Shown here in pieces: positions 16,700 through 25,268 of a stretch of 64,000 nucleotides of DNA. Origin of the DNA: Cohnella baijiui (lineage in GTDB: Bacteria > Bacillota > Bacilli > Paenibacillales > Paenibacillaceae). The notes under the pieces are model-generated. The model ran no database searches, had not been told where the DNA came from, and worked only from the letters and a program-made list of their open reading frames with translations. Both the position numbers and the translations under genes were made by a program. The DNA lies in NCBI RefSeq assembly GCF_020731285.1, contig NZ_JAJFOW010000030.1, positions 21,802 to 85,801 on the forward strand. Direction: 5' to 3'. Numbering within the stretch: position 1 is the first letter of the stretch; each line of letters opens with the position of its first letter.

Positions 16700-17956
16700 T
16701 CAAGCGGACGTTCCGTTCATTTGAGAAACGAGCTTGACCATCTGCTGCCGAATCTCCCCGAACGTCGACTCGGCTTCGTGGGAGGCTGCGGCCAGCCGCT
16801 CGGTGGCGGCGACGTTGTCCGTCGAGCGCTCCCACAGCCTCGCGAACGTCCCCTCGGCTTGCTCGACCCGACGGACGCCCTGATCCGCGCCTTGCTTGCC
16901 CTCCTTCACCTGCTTGGCCGCCTCCACTGCGGCATCGGACATGCCGTGCAGCTGTCGGCTGATCTGCTCCGCTTGCCGCTTGGTTTGATCGGCCAGCGCC
17001 CGCACCTCCTGCGCCACGACGGCGAAGCCGCGTCCGTGCGCGCCGGCCCGCGCCGCCTCGATCTGGGCGTTCATGGCGAGGAAATTGCACCGGTCCGCCA
17101 GCTCCGAGATGATCTTCGTGATGCCGAGCGTGTCCGCGGCCCGGCTCAGCAGCTCGTTCACGGCCTGCTCTTGCCGGTCCGCCGTCGCCGTCCACAAGCG
17201 GAACTGCGCCATCATCCCCGACAAATCCTCGCGGCCGTGCTCCGTCATGTCCGCGATTTGCAGGCTGCTCTCCCGCGAGTCGGAGGCGGTGTCCGACAGC
17301 CGCTTCACCGCTTCGTCGATCTGCCGAAGCATGCGCTCCGTCCCCCGTACGGTCGCGATCTGGCGTTCGGCCAGCTCCCGCTGCAGCAAGCGGGAGATAT
17401 GGAGCAGATCGCTGATCGCCAGCAATCCGACGAAGCGGCCGCCCCGGGTCATTAGGACCGAATCGTAGAGGAATTCGTCTTCCCGCCCCATCGCCCGGTC
17501 GATCAGCTCCTGCGGCGACAGGTCCGTCTCCGCCGTCAGCGCCTCGGCGTCCATCAGCTTGCTGACGGGCTTGTCCGCATATAGAGACATGCCGAAGCTC
17601 GTGCCGAGGGTGCGAAAGAAGCGGTGCTTCATGACGAGCCCCAGCGGCCGTCCCGCTTCGTCGCAGATGGCCACGCTGGAGAGCTCCCGGCGATGCCGGA
17701 ACAGGTCTACCAGCTCGCCGCACGTTTGCGACGGCGCCAGAATGGGGCAATCGCGCAGCCAGTCTCCCAGCGAGATCGCCTGGAAAGGACGGGTCCAACC
17801 GGGACCTTTGTCCCGATTTCGCGACTCGGGACCGCTGGGAATCACGCGCTCGGGAACGCCGAATCGGTCCGCCCCCGCATCCGCTGAAATAGCCGCATTT
17901 GCCGCTCGGGTCGCTTCGGGGTCAACCGTCGTTAGAGCTCGGAGAGATATCGTCAT
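16700..17956 (-). CDS. Soluble CBS-like / methyl-accepting signalling domain protein
   Basis: A 418-residue cytoplasmic protein without membrane segments. The N-terminal 60 residues are variable, a CBS-like pair covers about 70-190, and a chemoreceptor signalling domain covers about 205-415 with the hairpin tip CNFLAMNAQIEAARAG and FAVVAQEVRALADQ. It may signal to CheA or interact with other receptor-like proteins. ATG 17956 is chosen because AAGGAGG lies 9 bp upstream. The CBS region aligns without gaps to that of the c-di-GMP protein at 9159-11036 (for example FGxxLYxxxPVxKxMD and LYDxVxxTRxGR). It lies just upstream of the pstS PHO box. Confidence 0.8.
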   Translation of the reverse strand: MTISLRALTTVDPEATRAANAAISADAGADRFGVPERVIPSGPESRNRDKGPGWTRPFQAISLGDWLRDCPILAPSQTCGELVDLFRHRRELSSVAICDEAGRPLGLVMKHRFFRTLGTSFGMSLYADKPVSKLMDAEALTAETDLSPQELIDRAMGREDEFLYDSVLMTRGGRFVGLLAISDLLHISRLLQRELAERQIATVRGTERMLRQIDEAVKRLSDTASDSRESSLQIADMTEHGREDLSGMMAQFRLWTATADRQEQAVNELLSRAADTLGITKIISELADRCNFLAMNAQIEAARAGAHGRGFAVVAQEVRALADQTKRQAEQISRQLHGMSDAAVEAAKQVKEGKQGADQGVRRVEQAEGTFARLWERSTDNVAATERLAAASHEAESTFGEIRQQMVKLVSQMNGTSA

Positions 17957-18134
17957 ATCGAAGGGCCTCCTTGGTCTTTGGTCCCAGGATGAATTTGGCT
18001 CCATCTTACCAACTGCTTGTCAAGACGGCATGCGGCGAACGTTGCCGGATTGTAAACTTTCACGCGAATTAACAAAAAGATGCGTTTGGACGCAAGGAAA
18101 AAACGGCTTTTTCGTCTTCCCAGACGGCGACACG

Positions 18135-18170
18135 TAAAAAAAACACCGCACGCTCGATGAGCATGCGGTG
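18135..18170 (-). terminator. Terminator of the lipoprotein gene at 18187-19359
   Basis: A 12-bp stem (CACCGCATGCTC with GAGCGTGCGGTG on the minus strand, one wobble) with a 3-base loop is followed by eight U residues, 17 bp past the stop codon. Confidence 0.8.
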
Positions 18171-18186
18171 CCTGGATGCGGTTCGG

Positions 18187-19359
18187 TTACGCGCCTTGGA
18201 TGGCGGCTTCGATGTTTTTCGGATCGTTCGCGCCCGGCTGAACGAAGCTGGAGGGCAGCGTATCGCCCCAGGTCAGCTGCTCCTCCTGGTCCACGAACTT
18301 GGTCATCTTCGTTTCGAAGAAGCTCGGATGCCGATCCCAAACCTCTTTCGGCACGGTCAGAACAAAGCGGCCGTCCTTATCCGGGATCGTAATCGTGTAC
18401 TGCACATCAGCCGGCACGTTAAGCCCCGCCAGCACGCCGGTGTACATCGCGCCTTTCGACGTGTGGCTGACGAGGGTCGGCGGCTTGTCATCGATCACGG
18501 TGCCTTCCTTCGGCAGCGTGATGTTGATTTCGACGCTTGTGTCTTCGGGTATGATGTACACCTTGTTTTCCGGCAGGGTATAGCGCGTCGTTCCGATCGT
18601 GACGGTGAGGTTCGTCTCTTCGTCCTCCGGCAGATAGAACAGCTGATACTCGCCGTTCTCATCGGTCGGCGTAGACTTGGCGAAGCCTTCGCCCTCGTCG
18701 CGGTCGATCCAGACGACGGCATCCTTGACCGGCTTGCCGTCCGCATCGACGATTTTGCCGCCGATCCGGTATTTGTCGATCTGGAAGAACGAAACGACGT
18801 CGTCCTTGCCGCTTTTGATCTGGCCATGTACCTCCACCTGGCTCGGATCGGCTGCAGAAGGCTTCACATCCGACACCTCGATCGGATAATACACGCTAAT
18901 ATAAGTCGAGGTTTCTTTCACTTGTTCGGCCGCATCGGCGCTGAGCGGCTGGCCGTTTACCTTAGCTTCGTCCAGCGATACGATTCGGACCTGAACGTCC
19001 GCCAGCAGGCTTTGGTCGACCAGCAGCTCAAAGGAGCCGTCTTGGGCGGTCACGATGTTTTTCTTGCTGGTGCCGGCATGCAGGACGGCGCTTGACACCG
19101 GCTGATCGCCGATCAGGAACTTCCCTTTGACGCTCGTATTATGAGACCCGTCCATCTTCCATTGAATGAGGGAAAAGGTCGTTTGGTCGATATCGATCCG
19201 CGCCTCTTGGCCTAGGACGGAGGAAGCGCTGGCGGATGGCGAAGCCGCGGTAGGCGACGCGTTGGAGCTCGGGCTGGCTTGATCGTTCCCGTTGCCCGTA
19301 CATCCGGCCAATCCGGCAGCGAGCAGCGCCATGACCGCCGCTTTGGAAATGGACTTCAT
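18187..19359 (-). CDS. Lipoprotein with carboxypeptidase-regulatory-like beta domains
   Basis: A 390-residue lipoprotein (lipobox GLAGC, Cys 20; Ser/Pro/Ala linker to about residue 45). The rest is beta-rich with repeating patterns such as GKFLIGDQPVSSAVLHAG and GGKIVDADGKPVKDAVVWI, characteristic of Ig-like carboxypeptidase regulatory (transthyretin-like) domains. No catalytic residues are recognised, so a binding or structural role at the cell surface is likely. It has an AAAGGGG ribosome site and follows the PQQ-type propeller gene by 98 bp on the same strand, with a hairpin between, suggesting related expression. Confidence 0.65.
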   Translation of the reverse strand: MKSISKAAVMALLAAGLAGCTGNGNDQASPSSNASPTAASPSASASSVLGQEARIDIDQTTFSLIQWKMDGSHNTSVKGKFLIGDQPVSSAVLHAGTSKKNIVTAQDGSFELLVDQSLLADVQVRIVSLDEAKVNGQPLSADAAEQVKETSTYISVYYPIEVSDVKPSAADPSQVEVHGQIKSGKDDVVSFFQIDKYRIGGKIVDADGKPVKDAVVWIDRDEGEGFAKSTPTDENGEYQLFYLPEDEETNLTVTIGTTRYTLPENKVYIIPEDTSVEINITLPKEGTVIDDKPPTLVSHTSKGAMYTGVLAGLNVPADVQYTITIPDKDGRFVLTVPKEVWDRHPSFFETKMTKFVDQEEQLTWGDTLPSSFVQPGANDPKNIEAAIQGA

Positions 19360-19387
19360 GTGCGCAGATCCCCTTTCGCATGTAGAC

Positions 19388-19422
19388 GATCAGGGCAAGG
19401 CTTCGGAAAGCCTGCCCTGATC
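19388..19422 (-). terminator. Hairpin between the propeller and lipoprotein genes
   Basis: A near-perfect 15-bp inverted repeat (GATCAGGGCA and AGGCTT blocks with one bulged base) lies 36 bp past the propeller gene stop. There is no clear U tract, so it could be a weak terminator or a processing site. Confidence 0.5.
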
Positions 19423-19457
19423 GCTTGAGTTACGCTATGCGCGCGTGTTCGGCCGTC

Positions 19458-21200
19458 TTACTTTTTCTCGGCATGCGCGCTGCCCGTATCGGCCGCGCCT
19501 TCCGAACCTTGCGTTTTGTTGCCGCCCAATGCGAAGACATAAACCTTCGGCTTCGCACCGCCGGACGTAAAGGTGATATATTGCTTGCCGTCGACCGTGA
19601 ATACGGCCGGAGCCGCTTGGATGTTGTCGCCAGGCGTTTGGAACGTCCAGATCACTTTGCCCGACTTGATGTCGAGGGCGTTGATCTTGCCGTCCAGCTC
19701 GCCGAAGAAGGCGATGCCCGCATCGGTGCTCGTCAAGCCGCCGCGCTGCGGATCCTTCGTCTTGATTTGGTAAGCTTGCTTGCCGGTGTTGACGTCCATC
19801 GCGGTGATCGTGCCGTACGTTTCGACGTCGGCCGGAAGCTCGCCCATCGTCGTACCGAACGCCATGGCGCCCGGCATGTCAGGCGTGGAAGCTTCGTCTT
19901 GGTCTTTCGCCGATTTGATCAATGCAGGTTGTTCAACACCCGGGATCAAGACGTAATTCGTAGCCGGATCGTACGTTTCTGGAGCGTAGTTCTCGCCGCC
20001 AAGCACGCCAGGGTAGACAAGCACGCCTTCCGGCGTCGGCTTCGGATGCGAGATCTTCGCGAACGGGATGCCGTCCCAGACGACGTCGCCCGTCTTGGCG
20101 TCCCATGCGAACCACTGACCCGACTTGCCGCCTTCGACGACGATCTTTTGCTGTTTGCCTTTAACCGTCGCGTTCAGGATCATCGGAGAAGCTGCGGCGT
20201 CATAATCCCACAAGTCGTGGCTGATTTCTTGCTTCGCCCAGATCAGCTTGCCGGTCGCGGCTTCGACCGCGACGACCGAGTCCGTGTACGGGTTCGCGCC
20301 GGGGCGATCTTCGCCGTAGAAGTCCGGTGCCGGGTTGCCTACGGAGAAGTACATGATGCCCGTCTCTTCGTCGATCGCCGGCGGATTCCAGACGGCGCCG
20401 CCGCCTTGGAATTTGCTGTTGGCGAGCCAATCTTGGCCTTTCGGAGGTACGGTCCAGAACGGCGCGTCCCAAGCCGGCGACAGGTCGCTCGCCTTGAACG
20501 CCATCACGAAGCCGCGGACGCCGTTGTCGCCGCCGCTGCTGCCGACGTAGACGTTGCCGTTATAGAAGACCGGGGCGGTCGTTTCATAGTAGCCGTTTTC
20601 CAGCGTGACGCCTTCGACCGAATCGGACAGCTTCGCCATTTTCACGAGCTCGCCGGTTTTTTGATCGAGCGAAACGAGTTGGTTGTCGATCGTCAGCATG
20701 AATACTTTGCCATCGCCTACCGCTACGCCGCGGTTAGCGATGATGCCTGCTTTGCTGAAGGTGGCCGCTTGCTCGGCCGAAGGCTTCCAGTGCCAGATTT
20801 GATTGCCGGTAACGGCATCGAAGGCGAATACTTGGTTGCCCGATGTTGTAATATAAATGACGCCGTCAATGACGACAGGGTACGATTGGTTGCCGTTTTT
20901 GACGTCTTTGTCCAGCGTCTTCAGATCCGCGGACCAAATGACGCCCAAGTCTTTCACGTTGTCGGCCGTAATTTCCTTGTACGGCGCATGACGCGTGTTG
21001 CTCAGATCGTAGCCGTACGTTCCCCAGTTTTCGAACGACGTGCCCGTTACGCTGGCCGGCGAAGCCGAAGCGCTCGGAGATGCGCTCGCGCTGCCCGAAG
21101 GAGAAGCGCCGGCGTCGCTGTTGCTATTGCCACTATTGCATGCGCTTAACGCCAAGCTGGCCGCGAGCACCGCGCCAATGGTCGCATAAGATTTTTTCAT
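19458..21200 (-). CDS. PQQ-type beta-propeller lipoprotein (quinoprotein dehydrogenase-like)
   Basis: A 580-residue lipoprotein (lipobox ALSAC, Cys 21; Ser/Ala/Pro linker to about 50). The body is an eight-bladed propeller with W-motifs, and segments matching quinoprotein alcohol dehydrogenases: NRGVAVGDGKVFM, YFSVGNPAPDFYGEDRPG and ISHDLWDYDAA. The Asn that binds calcium and the putative catalytic Asp of HDLWD are kept. The Glu expected before GVRG is Asp-Asn here, and the vicinal Cys pair is absent (no Cys after the lipobox). No PQQ synthesis genes are visible in the window. It may be a dehydrogenase using scavenged PQQ or a non-catalytic scaffold. It is divergent from a CuA cupredoxin. Confidence 0.75.
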   Translation of the reverse strand: MKKSYATIGAVLAASLALSACNSGNSNSDAGASPSGSASASPSASASPASVTGTSFENWGTYGYDLSNTRHAPYKEITADNVKDLGVIWSADLKTLDKDVKNGNQSYPVVIDGVIYITTSGNQVFAFDAVTGNQIWHWKPSAEQAATFSKAGIIANRGVAVGDGKVFMLTIDNQLVSLDQKTGELVKMAKLSDSVEGVTLENGYYETTAPVFYNGNVYVGSSGGDNGVRGFVMAFKASDLSPAWDAPFWTVPPKGQDWLANSKFQGGGAVWNPPAIDEETGIMYFSVGNPAPDFYGEDRPGANPYTDSVVAVEAATGKLIWAKQEISHDLWDYDAAASPMILNATVKGKQQKIVVEGGKSGQWFAWDAKTGDVVWDGIPFAKISHPKPTPEGVLVYPGVLGGENYAPETYDPATNYVLIPGVEQPALIKSAKDQDEASTPDMPGAMAFGTTMGELPADVETYGTITAMDVNTGKQAYQIKTKDPQRGGLTSTDAGIAFFGELDGKINALDIKSGKVIWTFQTPGDNIQAAPAVFTVDGKQYITFTSGGAKPKVYVFALGGNKTQGSEGAADTGSAHAEKK

Positions 21201-21494
21201 CTGGTGTTACCCCCCTAGTTGATGATGAAGCCTACGTGCGTTTCCGCGTTTCCACGCGGCAAAAATACCGCTTGCTCCTTCGTAAGCAACAGCGGTTCAA
21301 AGCCGAAAATCTTCACTTCCTTTGGCGAACAAGCGTCGGGACAGGAACCAGGCTTGTTCATTCATCTTACTAATAAGACGTTAAGCAATGTGTATATTAC
21401 TCCTGATTAATTGAATCGTCAACCGGTTTTGTGAATTTTCTATGAAGATGTTGCGCAGAAGGGTTAAAACGATGACTGCACGGGTATGTTAAAG

Positions 21495-21524
21495 TTGACT
21501 AACAAGCGGCAACAGGCGTATACT
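21495..21524 (+). promoter_or_regulatory. Promoter of the cupredoxin gene
   Basis: TTGACT at 21495-21500 and TATACT at 21519-21524, separated by 18 bp, about 80 bp upstream of the cupredoxin start. The divergent gap 21201-21603 otherwise holds only a weak inverted repeat near 21265-21300. Confidence 0.5.
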
Positions 21525-21603
21525 CGTTCGTTGACAGGAATCTTACTAGTAAGGCAACAAACGCAGTCGACTATTGTACAGAGAAACAGGAGGTCTATCG
21601 CAA

Positions 21604-22020
21604 ATGAACAAAAAATCGTTCTTCTTCATGGCGCTGGTCGCGCTGGCAGCCGTCCTCGCCCTGAGCGCATGCGGCAGCAAAACCAACAACAATGCGTCGA
21701 GCCCTTCCGCTTCGGCACCGGCCGGAACGGCCAGCGCGCCTGCTGCAGGCGGCGGCGAAACAAAAGAAATCACCGTCGGCGCGAAAAACTTCGAATTCGA
21801 CCAAACGGACATCAAAGTCAAAGTCGGCGACACCGTCAAGCTGACGCTGAAAAACGAAAACGGCAACCACGGCCTTGCCGTTCCGGACCTGAACATCAAC
21901 CTCAAGAATGGCGAAACCGCTACGTTCACGGCTGATAAGCCCGGTACCTATGCTTTCAACTGCTCGATCCAATGCGGCTCCGGCCACGACAACATGACCG
22001 GCACGATCACGGTCGAGTAA
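21604..22020 (+). CDS. CuA-type cupredoxin lipoprotein
   Basis: A 138-residue lipoprotein (lipobox ALSAC, Cys 23; Ser/Ala/Pro/Gly linker to about 52) with a single cupredoxin domain. The ligand set H89, C120, C124, H128, M131 follows the pattern H...CxxxCxxxHxxM, which is that of the binuclear CuA site of cytochrome oxidase subunit II and nitrous oxide reductase. The protein lacks the membrane helices of subunit II, so it is likely a lipid-anchored electron carrier on the outer face of the membrane. AGGAGG precedes ATG 21604. A strong terminator follows, so the gene is monocistronic. It may exchange electrons with the divergent propeller protein (inference). Confidence 0.85.
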   Translation: MNKKSFFFMALVALAAVLALSACGSKTNNNASSPSASAPAGTASAPAAGGGETKEITVGAKNFEFDQTDIKVKVGDTVKLTLKNENGNHGLAVPDLNINLKNGETATFTADKPGTYAFNCSIQCGSGHDNMTGTITVE

Positions 22021-22032
22021 GGATTAGTTTAG

Positions 22033-22062
22033 AAAGACCGCTTCTACGGGAGCGGTCTTTTT
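22033..22062 (+). terminator. Terminator of the cupredoxin gene
   Basis: A perfect 10-bp stem (AAAGACCGCT and AGCGGTCTTT) with an 8-base loop and a T run, 12 bp after the stop. Confidence 0.85.
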
Positions 22063-22129
22063 GCGTTCGGGGGGAATGCGTCCATTTCCTTCTAGCGTTC
22101 AGTTCGTCTCCCCTGTAATATGGATTCGC

Positions 22130-23095
22130 CCAACGGGTGCGGAACTTCTTACTGCACTTCGGCGTCCGACTGGTGCCGGAGCGCGTATGTACGGTACTTC
22201 TTACTGCACTTCGGCGTCTGACTGGTGCCGGAGCGCGTATGTACGGTACTTCTTACTGCACTTCGGCGTCCGACTGGTGCTGGAGCGCCTATGTATGGTA
22301 CCTCTTACTGCACTTCGGCGTCCGACTGGTGCCGGAGCGCGTATGTACGGTACTTCTTACTGCACTTCGGCGTCCGACTGGTGCCGGAGCGCCTTTGTAT
22401 GGTACCTCTTACTGCTCTTCGGCGTCCGACTGGTGCCGGAGCGCGTATGTACGGTACTTCTTACTGCACTTCGGCGTCTGACTGGTGCCGGAGCGCCTAT
22501 GTATGGTACTTCTTACTGCACTTCGGCGTCTGACTGGTGCCGGAGCGCGTATGTTCGGTACTTCTTACTGCACTTCGGCGTCCGACTGGTGCTGAGGCGC
22601 CTATGTATGGTATTTCTTACTGCTCTTCGGCGTCTGTCTGGTGCTGGGGCGCCTATGTATGGTACTTCTTACTGCACTTCGGCGTTTGACTGGTGCCGGA
22701 GCGCCTATGTATGGTACTTCTTACTGCACTTCGGCATCTGTCTGGTGCTGGGGCGCCTATGTATGGTACTTCTTACTGCTCTTCGGCGTCCGACTGGTGC
22801 CAGAGCGCCTATGTACGGTACTTCTTACTGCTCTTCGGCGTCCGACTGGTGCCGGAGCGCCTATGTACGGTACTTCTTACTACTCTTCGGCGTTTGTCTG
22901 TTGCTGGGGCGCCCATGTATAGTACCTCTTACTGCTCTTCGGCGTCCGACTGGTGCCAGAGCACCCATGTATGGTACTTCTTACTGCTCTTCGACGTCTG
23001 ACTGGTACCAGAGCGCCCATGTATGGTACCTTTTACTGTTCTTCGGCGTCTGACTGGTACTGGGGCGCGATGTACGGTACTTTTTACCGCACCCG
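22130..23095. repeat. Tandem array of about eighteen 52-bp repeats
   Basis: The unit contains CTTCGGCGTC, CGACTGGTGCCGGAGCGC, then TATGTACGGTACTTCTTACT. The CTTCGGCG anchor recurs at 52-bp steps: the first copy at 22157 and the eighteenth at 23041 differ by exactly 17 x 52, so no indels have accumulated although many copies carry substitutions. Each unit can fold a hairpin (GGCG-TCCG paired with CGGA-GCGCC, one bulge, 8-base loop). A partial, diverged unit precedes the first copy. One frame stays open across most of the array, but 52 is not a multiple of 3 and no ribosome site exists, so I regard it as non-coding. It fills the gap between the cupredoxin terminator and the next gene. Confidence 0.9.
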
Positions 23096-23200
23096 GTCGT
23101 AAGGCCGGACGCCGTCCATCGAAGACTGGGATTTTCTTCTTGATGGTCGCGAGAAAATCAGGTATGCTCATCTTAAACGAATTGCTGTCCTGAAGAACAG

Positions 23201-23239
23201 GCCGTTTGTCGCGGAGACGATCCGCGCGGACGGCTTTTT
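23201..23239 (+). terminator. Terminator-like hairpin before the nuclease-like gene
   Basis: GCCGT...GCGGA pairs imperfectly with TCCGC...ACGGC and is followed by a T5 run. It sits between the repeat array and the start at 23272, so it could end a transcript through the array or attenuate the downstream gene. Confidence 0.4.
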
Positions 23240-23271
23240 GGTTTGCCATTTCGACCTGGAGAGTGGAAAAA

Positions 23272-23952
23272 ATGGAGGAACTACCGGCCGCGTTCGAAGC
23301 AGCTTACCAGCAGATGATGGATAAGGCGATCTCGACGAGCAGAGGGGAGCGAAAACGAAGGCTGTTGGAGAATCACGGTCATGGTGAAAAAACGTTACTG
23401 GCCAACGCTTGGTGGCCGGCCGTCGGCCATTTGAATTACATTCATCCGGAGTACGAGGTGAAAGATTACAAGGACCGATCGAGGTTTACCGACTTTGCGT
23501 ACGTGCCTCCGCTTCCTATTCGGCTCGCGTTGGAATCCGACGGCTTCGGCCCCCACTGGCGGGATATTAGCCGCTGGCAATTCGGGGACGATTTGGACAG
23601 GCAGAATCATCTCTTGATCGACGGATGGCATCTTCTTCGTTTTTCCTATGATGATCTGGTGGCGAAGCCGCGCCGCTGCCAACAGACCGTCATCATGGGA
23701 TTAGCCAGGTGGGGAGGCTCCGTCACGAAGCCGAAAGCGGTCTTAAACGTCTACGAACGGGCATTGCTTCAAATCGGATATGCGAAATCGGGTTGGCTTT
23801 CGCCGCAAGAAGCAAGCTCCGAGCTGGGCATCTGCTTAAAGACGACCATCAAGCATCTCCAATCCCTCGCCGACAAAGGACTGTGTCAAGCCAGCCGCTC
23901 CCCGTCCGGAAGAGCGATGCGTTACCGATTCCCGCTGCCGGGGTCGGAGTAA
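23272..23952 (+). CDS. DUF559-like nuclease-fold protein with C-terminal winged helix
   Basis: A 226-residue protein. The middle (about 65-145) has the layout of DUF559/Vsr-like PD-(D/E)XK proteins: FTDFAY, then LALESDGFGPH, then RQNHLLIDGWHLLRFSYDDL. A Lys at the third catalytic position is not obvious, so activity is uncertain. The C-terminal 60 residues (WLSPQEASSELGICLKTTI) form a winged helix-turn-helix. I recognise no named family member. ATG 23272 is used because GGAGAG precedes it by 7 bp. It lies alone between the 52-bp array and a convergent sugar-metabolism cluster. Confidence 0.55.
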   Translation: MEELPAAFEAAYQQMMDKAISTSRGERKRRLLENHGHGEKTLLANAWWPAVGHLNYIHPEYEVKDYKDRSRFTDFAYVPPLPIRLALESDGFGPHWRDISRWQFGDDLDRQNHLLIDGWHLLRFSYDDLVAKPRRCQQTVIMGLARWGGSVTKPKAVLNVYERALLQIGYAKSGWLSPQEASSELGICLKTTIKHLQSLADKGLCQASRSPSGRAMRYRFPLPGSE

Positions 23953-24052
23953 CACGGACATGACCGGCACGAGGAGCGGCCGTAGAATGCAACTCCCGTT
24001 TGGCAGTTGAATCATCCCTTGCATTGTCGCTATTCAGGGTTCCATAAAAAAC

Positions 24053-24075
24053 CGCCGGCGGAATGGCCGCCGGCG
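24053..24075 (-). terminator. Terminator of the oxidoreductase/isomerase genes
   Basis: A perfect 9-bp GC stem (CGCCGGCGG and CCGCCGGCG) with a 5-base loop, followed on the minus strand by six U residues, 27 bp past the stop of the gene at 24102. Confidence 0.85.
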
Positions 24076-24101
24076 ATCACATGGCATACGATACGATGCG
24101 A

Positions 24102-25268
24102 TTATACCTCTTCTACGCTTACCCAAGCGCCGCGCTCGATGGACAGGTCCACCGCTTCGAGCACCTCTTGGCAGCGGACGCCGTCGAGGAACGTCGGCGC
24201 AAACGGGCTGCCCGTCGACATGTGCTGCAGGAATTCGTAGACGATATGGACGAAGCCATGCTCGTAGCCGATAATATGACCGGCCGGCCACCAGTTGCCC
24301 GCGTACTTGTGCTGCGGCTCGGTTGCCAGGATGCGGCGGAAGCCCGCCAGCTCCGGCTCGTCTTCGCGGAAGTAGACTTCGAGCTCGTTCAAGCGCTCGA
24401 GATCCCAACGGATCGTGCCTTTGCTGCCGTGGATTTCGAACGTATTGCCGTTTTTGCGGCCGCTCGCAAAACGCGTCGCGATGAAGACGCCCATCGCGCC
24501 GTTTTTGAAGTCGGCCAGAAAGCCGGTCGCGTCGTCGACGGTGACTTCGCCCTTCTCTGACGAGCCCGTGCCGGACAGGCCGGACGTGGACGTCGGCAAG
24601 GGACGCTCCTTCACGAACGTGCGGCTGTGTCCGACGACCCGATCGAATTCGCCGATGAGGAACCGGGCGAGATCGATGCTATGCGCGTTCAAGTCGCCGT
24701 GCGTGCCGGAACCGGCTACTTCTTTCTTGAGACGCCAAGCGAGCGGCGCTTCCGGATCGACGAGCCAGTCCTGCAAGTACGTCGCACGGTAGTGGTGGAT
24801 ATCGCCCAGCTTGCCGCTGTCGATGATCTGCTTCGCCAGCTGCACGGCGGGCAGGAAGCGGTAGTTGAAGCAGATGGCATGCTTCACGCCCGCTTGCTCG
24901 GCGGCCGCGAGCATCTCGCGCGCGTCCTGCAGGTTCAGGGCGAGCGGCTTTTCGCAGAAGACGTGCTTGCCGTTGGCGATCGCCGCGAGGGCGATCTCCT
25001 TGTGCGCGTCGCTCGGCGCGTTGATGTCGATGAAGTCGATGTCTTCGCGCTCGACCAGCTTGCGCCAGTCGGTCTCGTAGCTCTCCCAGCCGAACTTCTC
25101 GGCCGCTTCCTTGACGCCTTGCTCGTCGCGTCCGCAAATCGCCTTCATGGCGACGCCCGCTTCGAGATCGAAGAACATGCCTACGTCTTTATACGCATGG
25201 CTGTGGGCTTTCCCCATGAACTTGTAGCCCACCATGCCGACGTTTAACGTTTTCTTTACGCCCACCAC
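24102..25268 (-). CDS. Gfo/Idh/MocA family oxidoreductase
   Basis: A 388-residue NAD(P)-dependent sugar or polyol dehydrogenase. The Rossmann start is VGMVGYKFMGKAHSHAY, a variant lacking the strict GxGxxG but common in this family. GKHVFCEKPLA carries the conserved EKP Lys, and GDLNAHSIDLARFLIGE holds the catalytic His/Asp region. It overlaps the isomerase gene upstream by 13 bp and begins with GTG (25268 or 25265). The substrate cannot be named; association with an isomerase and a second oxidoreductase suggests a short pathway for an unusual sugar or inositol. Confidence 0.85.
   Translation of the reverse strand: MVGVKKTLNVGMVGYKFMGKAHSHAYKDVGMFFDLEAGVAMKAICGRDEQGVKEAAEKFGWESYETDWRKLVEREDIDFIDINAPSDAHKEIALAAIANGKHVFCEKPLALNLQDAREMLAAAEQAGVKHAICFNYRFLPAVQLAKQIIDSGKLGDIHHYRATYLQDWLVDPEAPLAWRLKKEVAGSGTHGDLNAHSIDLARFLIGEFDRVVGHSRTFVKERPLPTSTSGLSGTGSSEKGEVTVDDATGFLADFKNGAMGVFIATRFASGRKNGNTFEIHGSKGTIRWDLERLNELEVYFREDEPELAGFRRILATEPQHKYAGNWWPAGHIIGYEHGFVHIVYEFLQHMSTGSPFAPTFLDGVRCQEVLEAVDLSIERGAWVSVEEV

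Noticed and set aside
21260..21300. Terminator or operator in the propeller/cupredoxin gap
   Set aside because: ACCGCT and AGCGGT pair over only 6 bp with a bulged interior and no T run; too weak to call.
22061..23053. A 330-codon open frame across the 52-bp array on the plus strand
   Set aside because: The unit is not a multiple of three, so the peptide repeats only every 156 bp; there is no ribosome site, the other two frames are also partly open, and the frame ends at a substitution-created TGA. Better explained as repeat DNA.
22130..23095. CRISPR array
   Set aside because: Units are contiguous with no unique spacers, and no cas genes are in the window. The same holds for the arrays at 46.6 and 63.9 kb.
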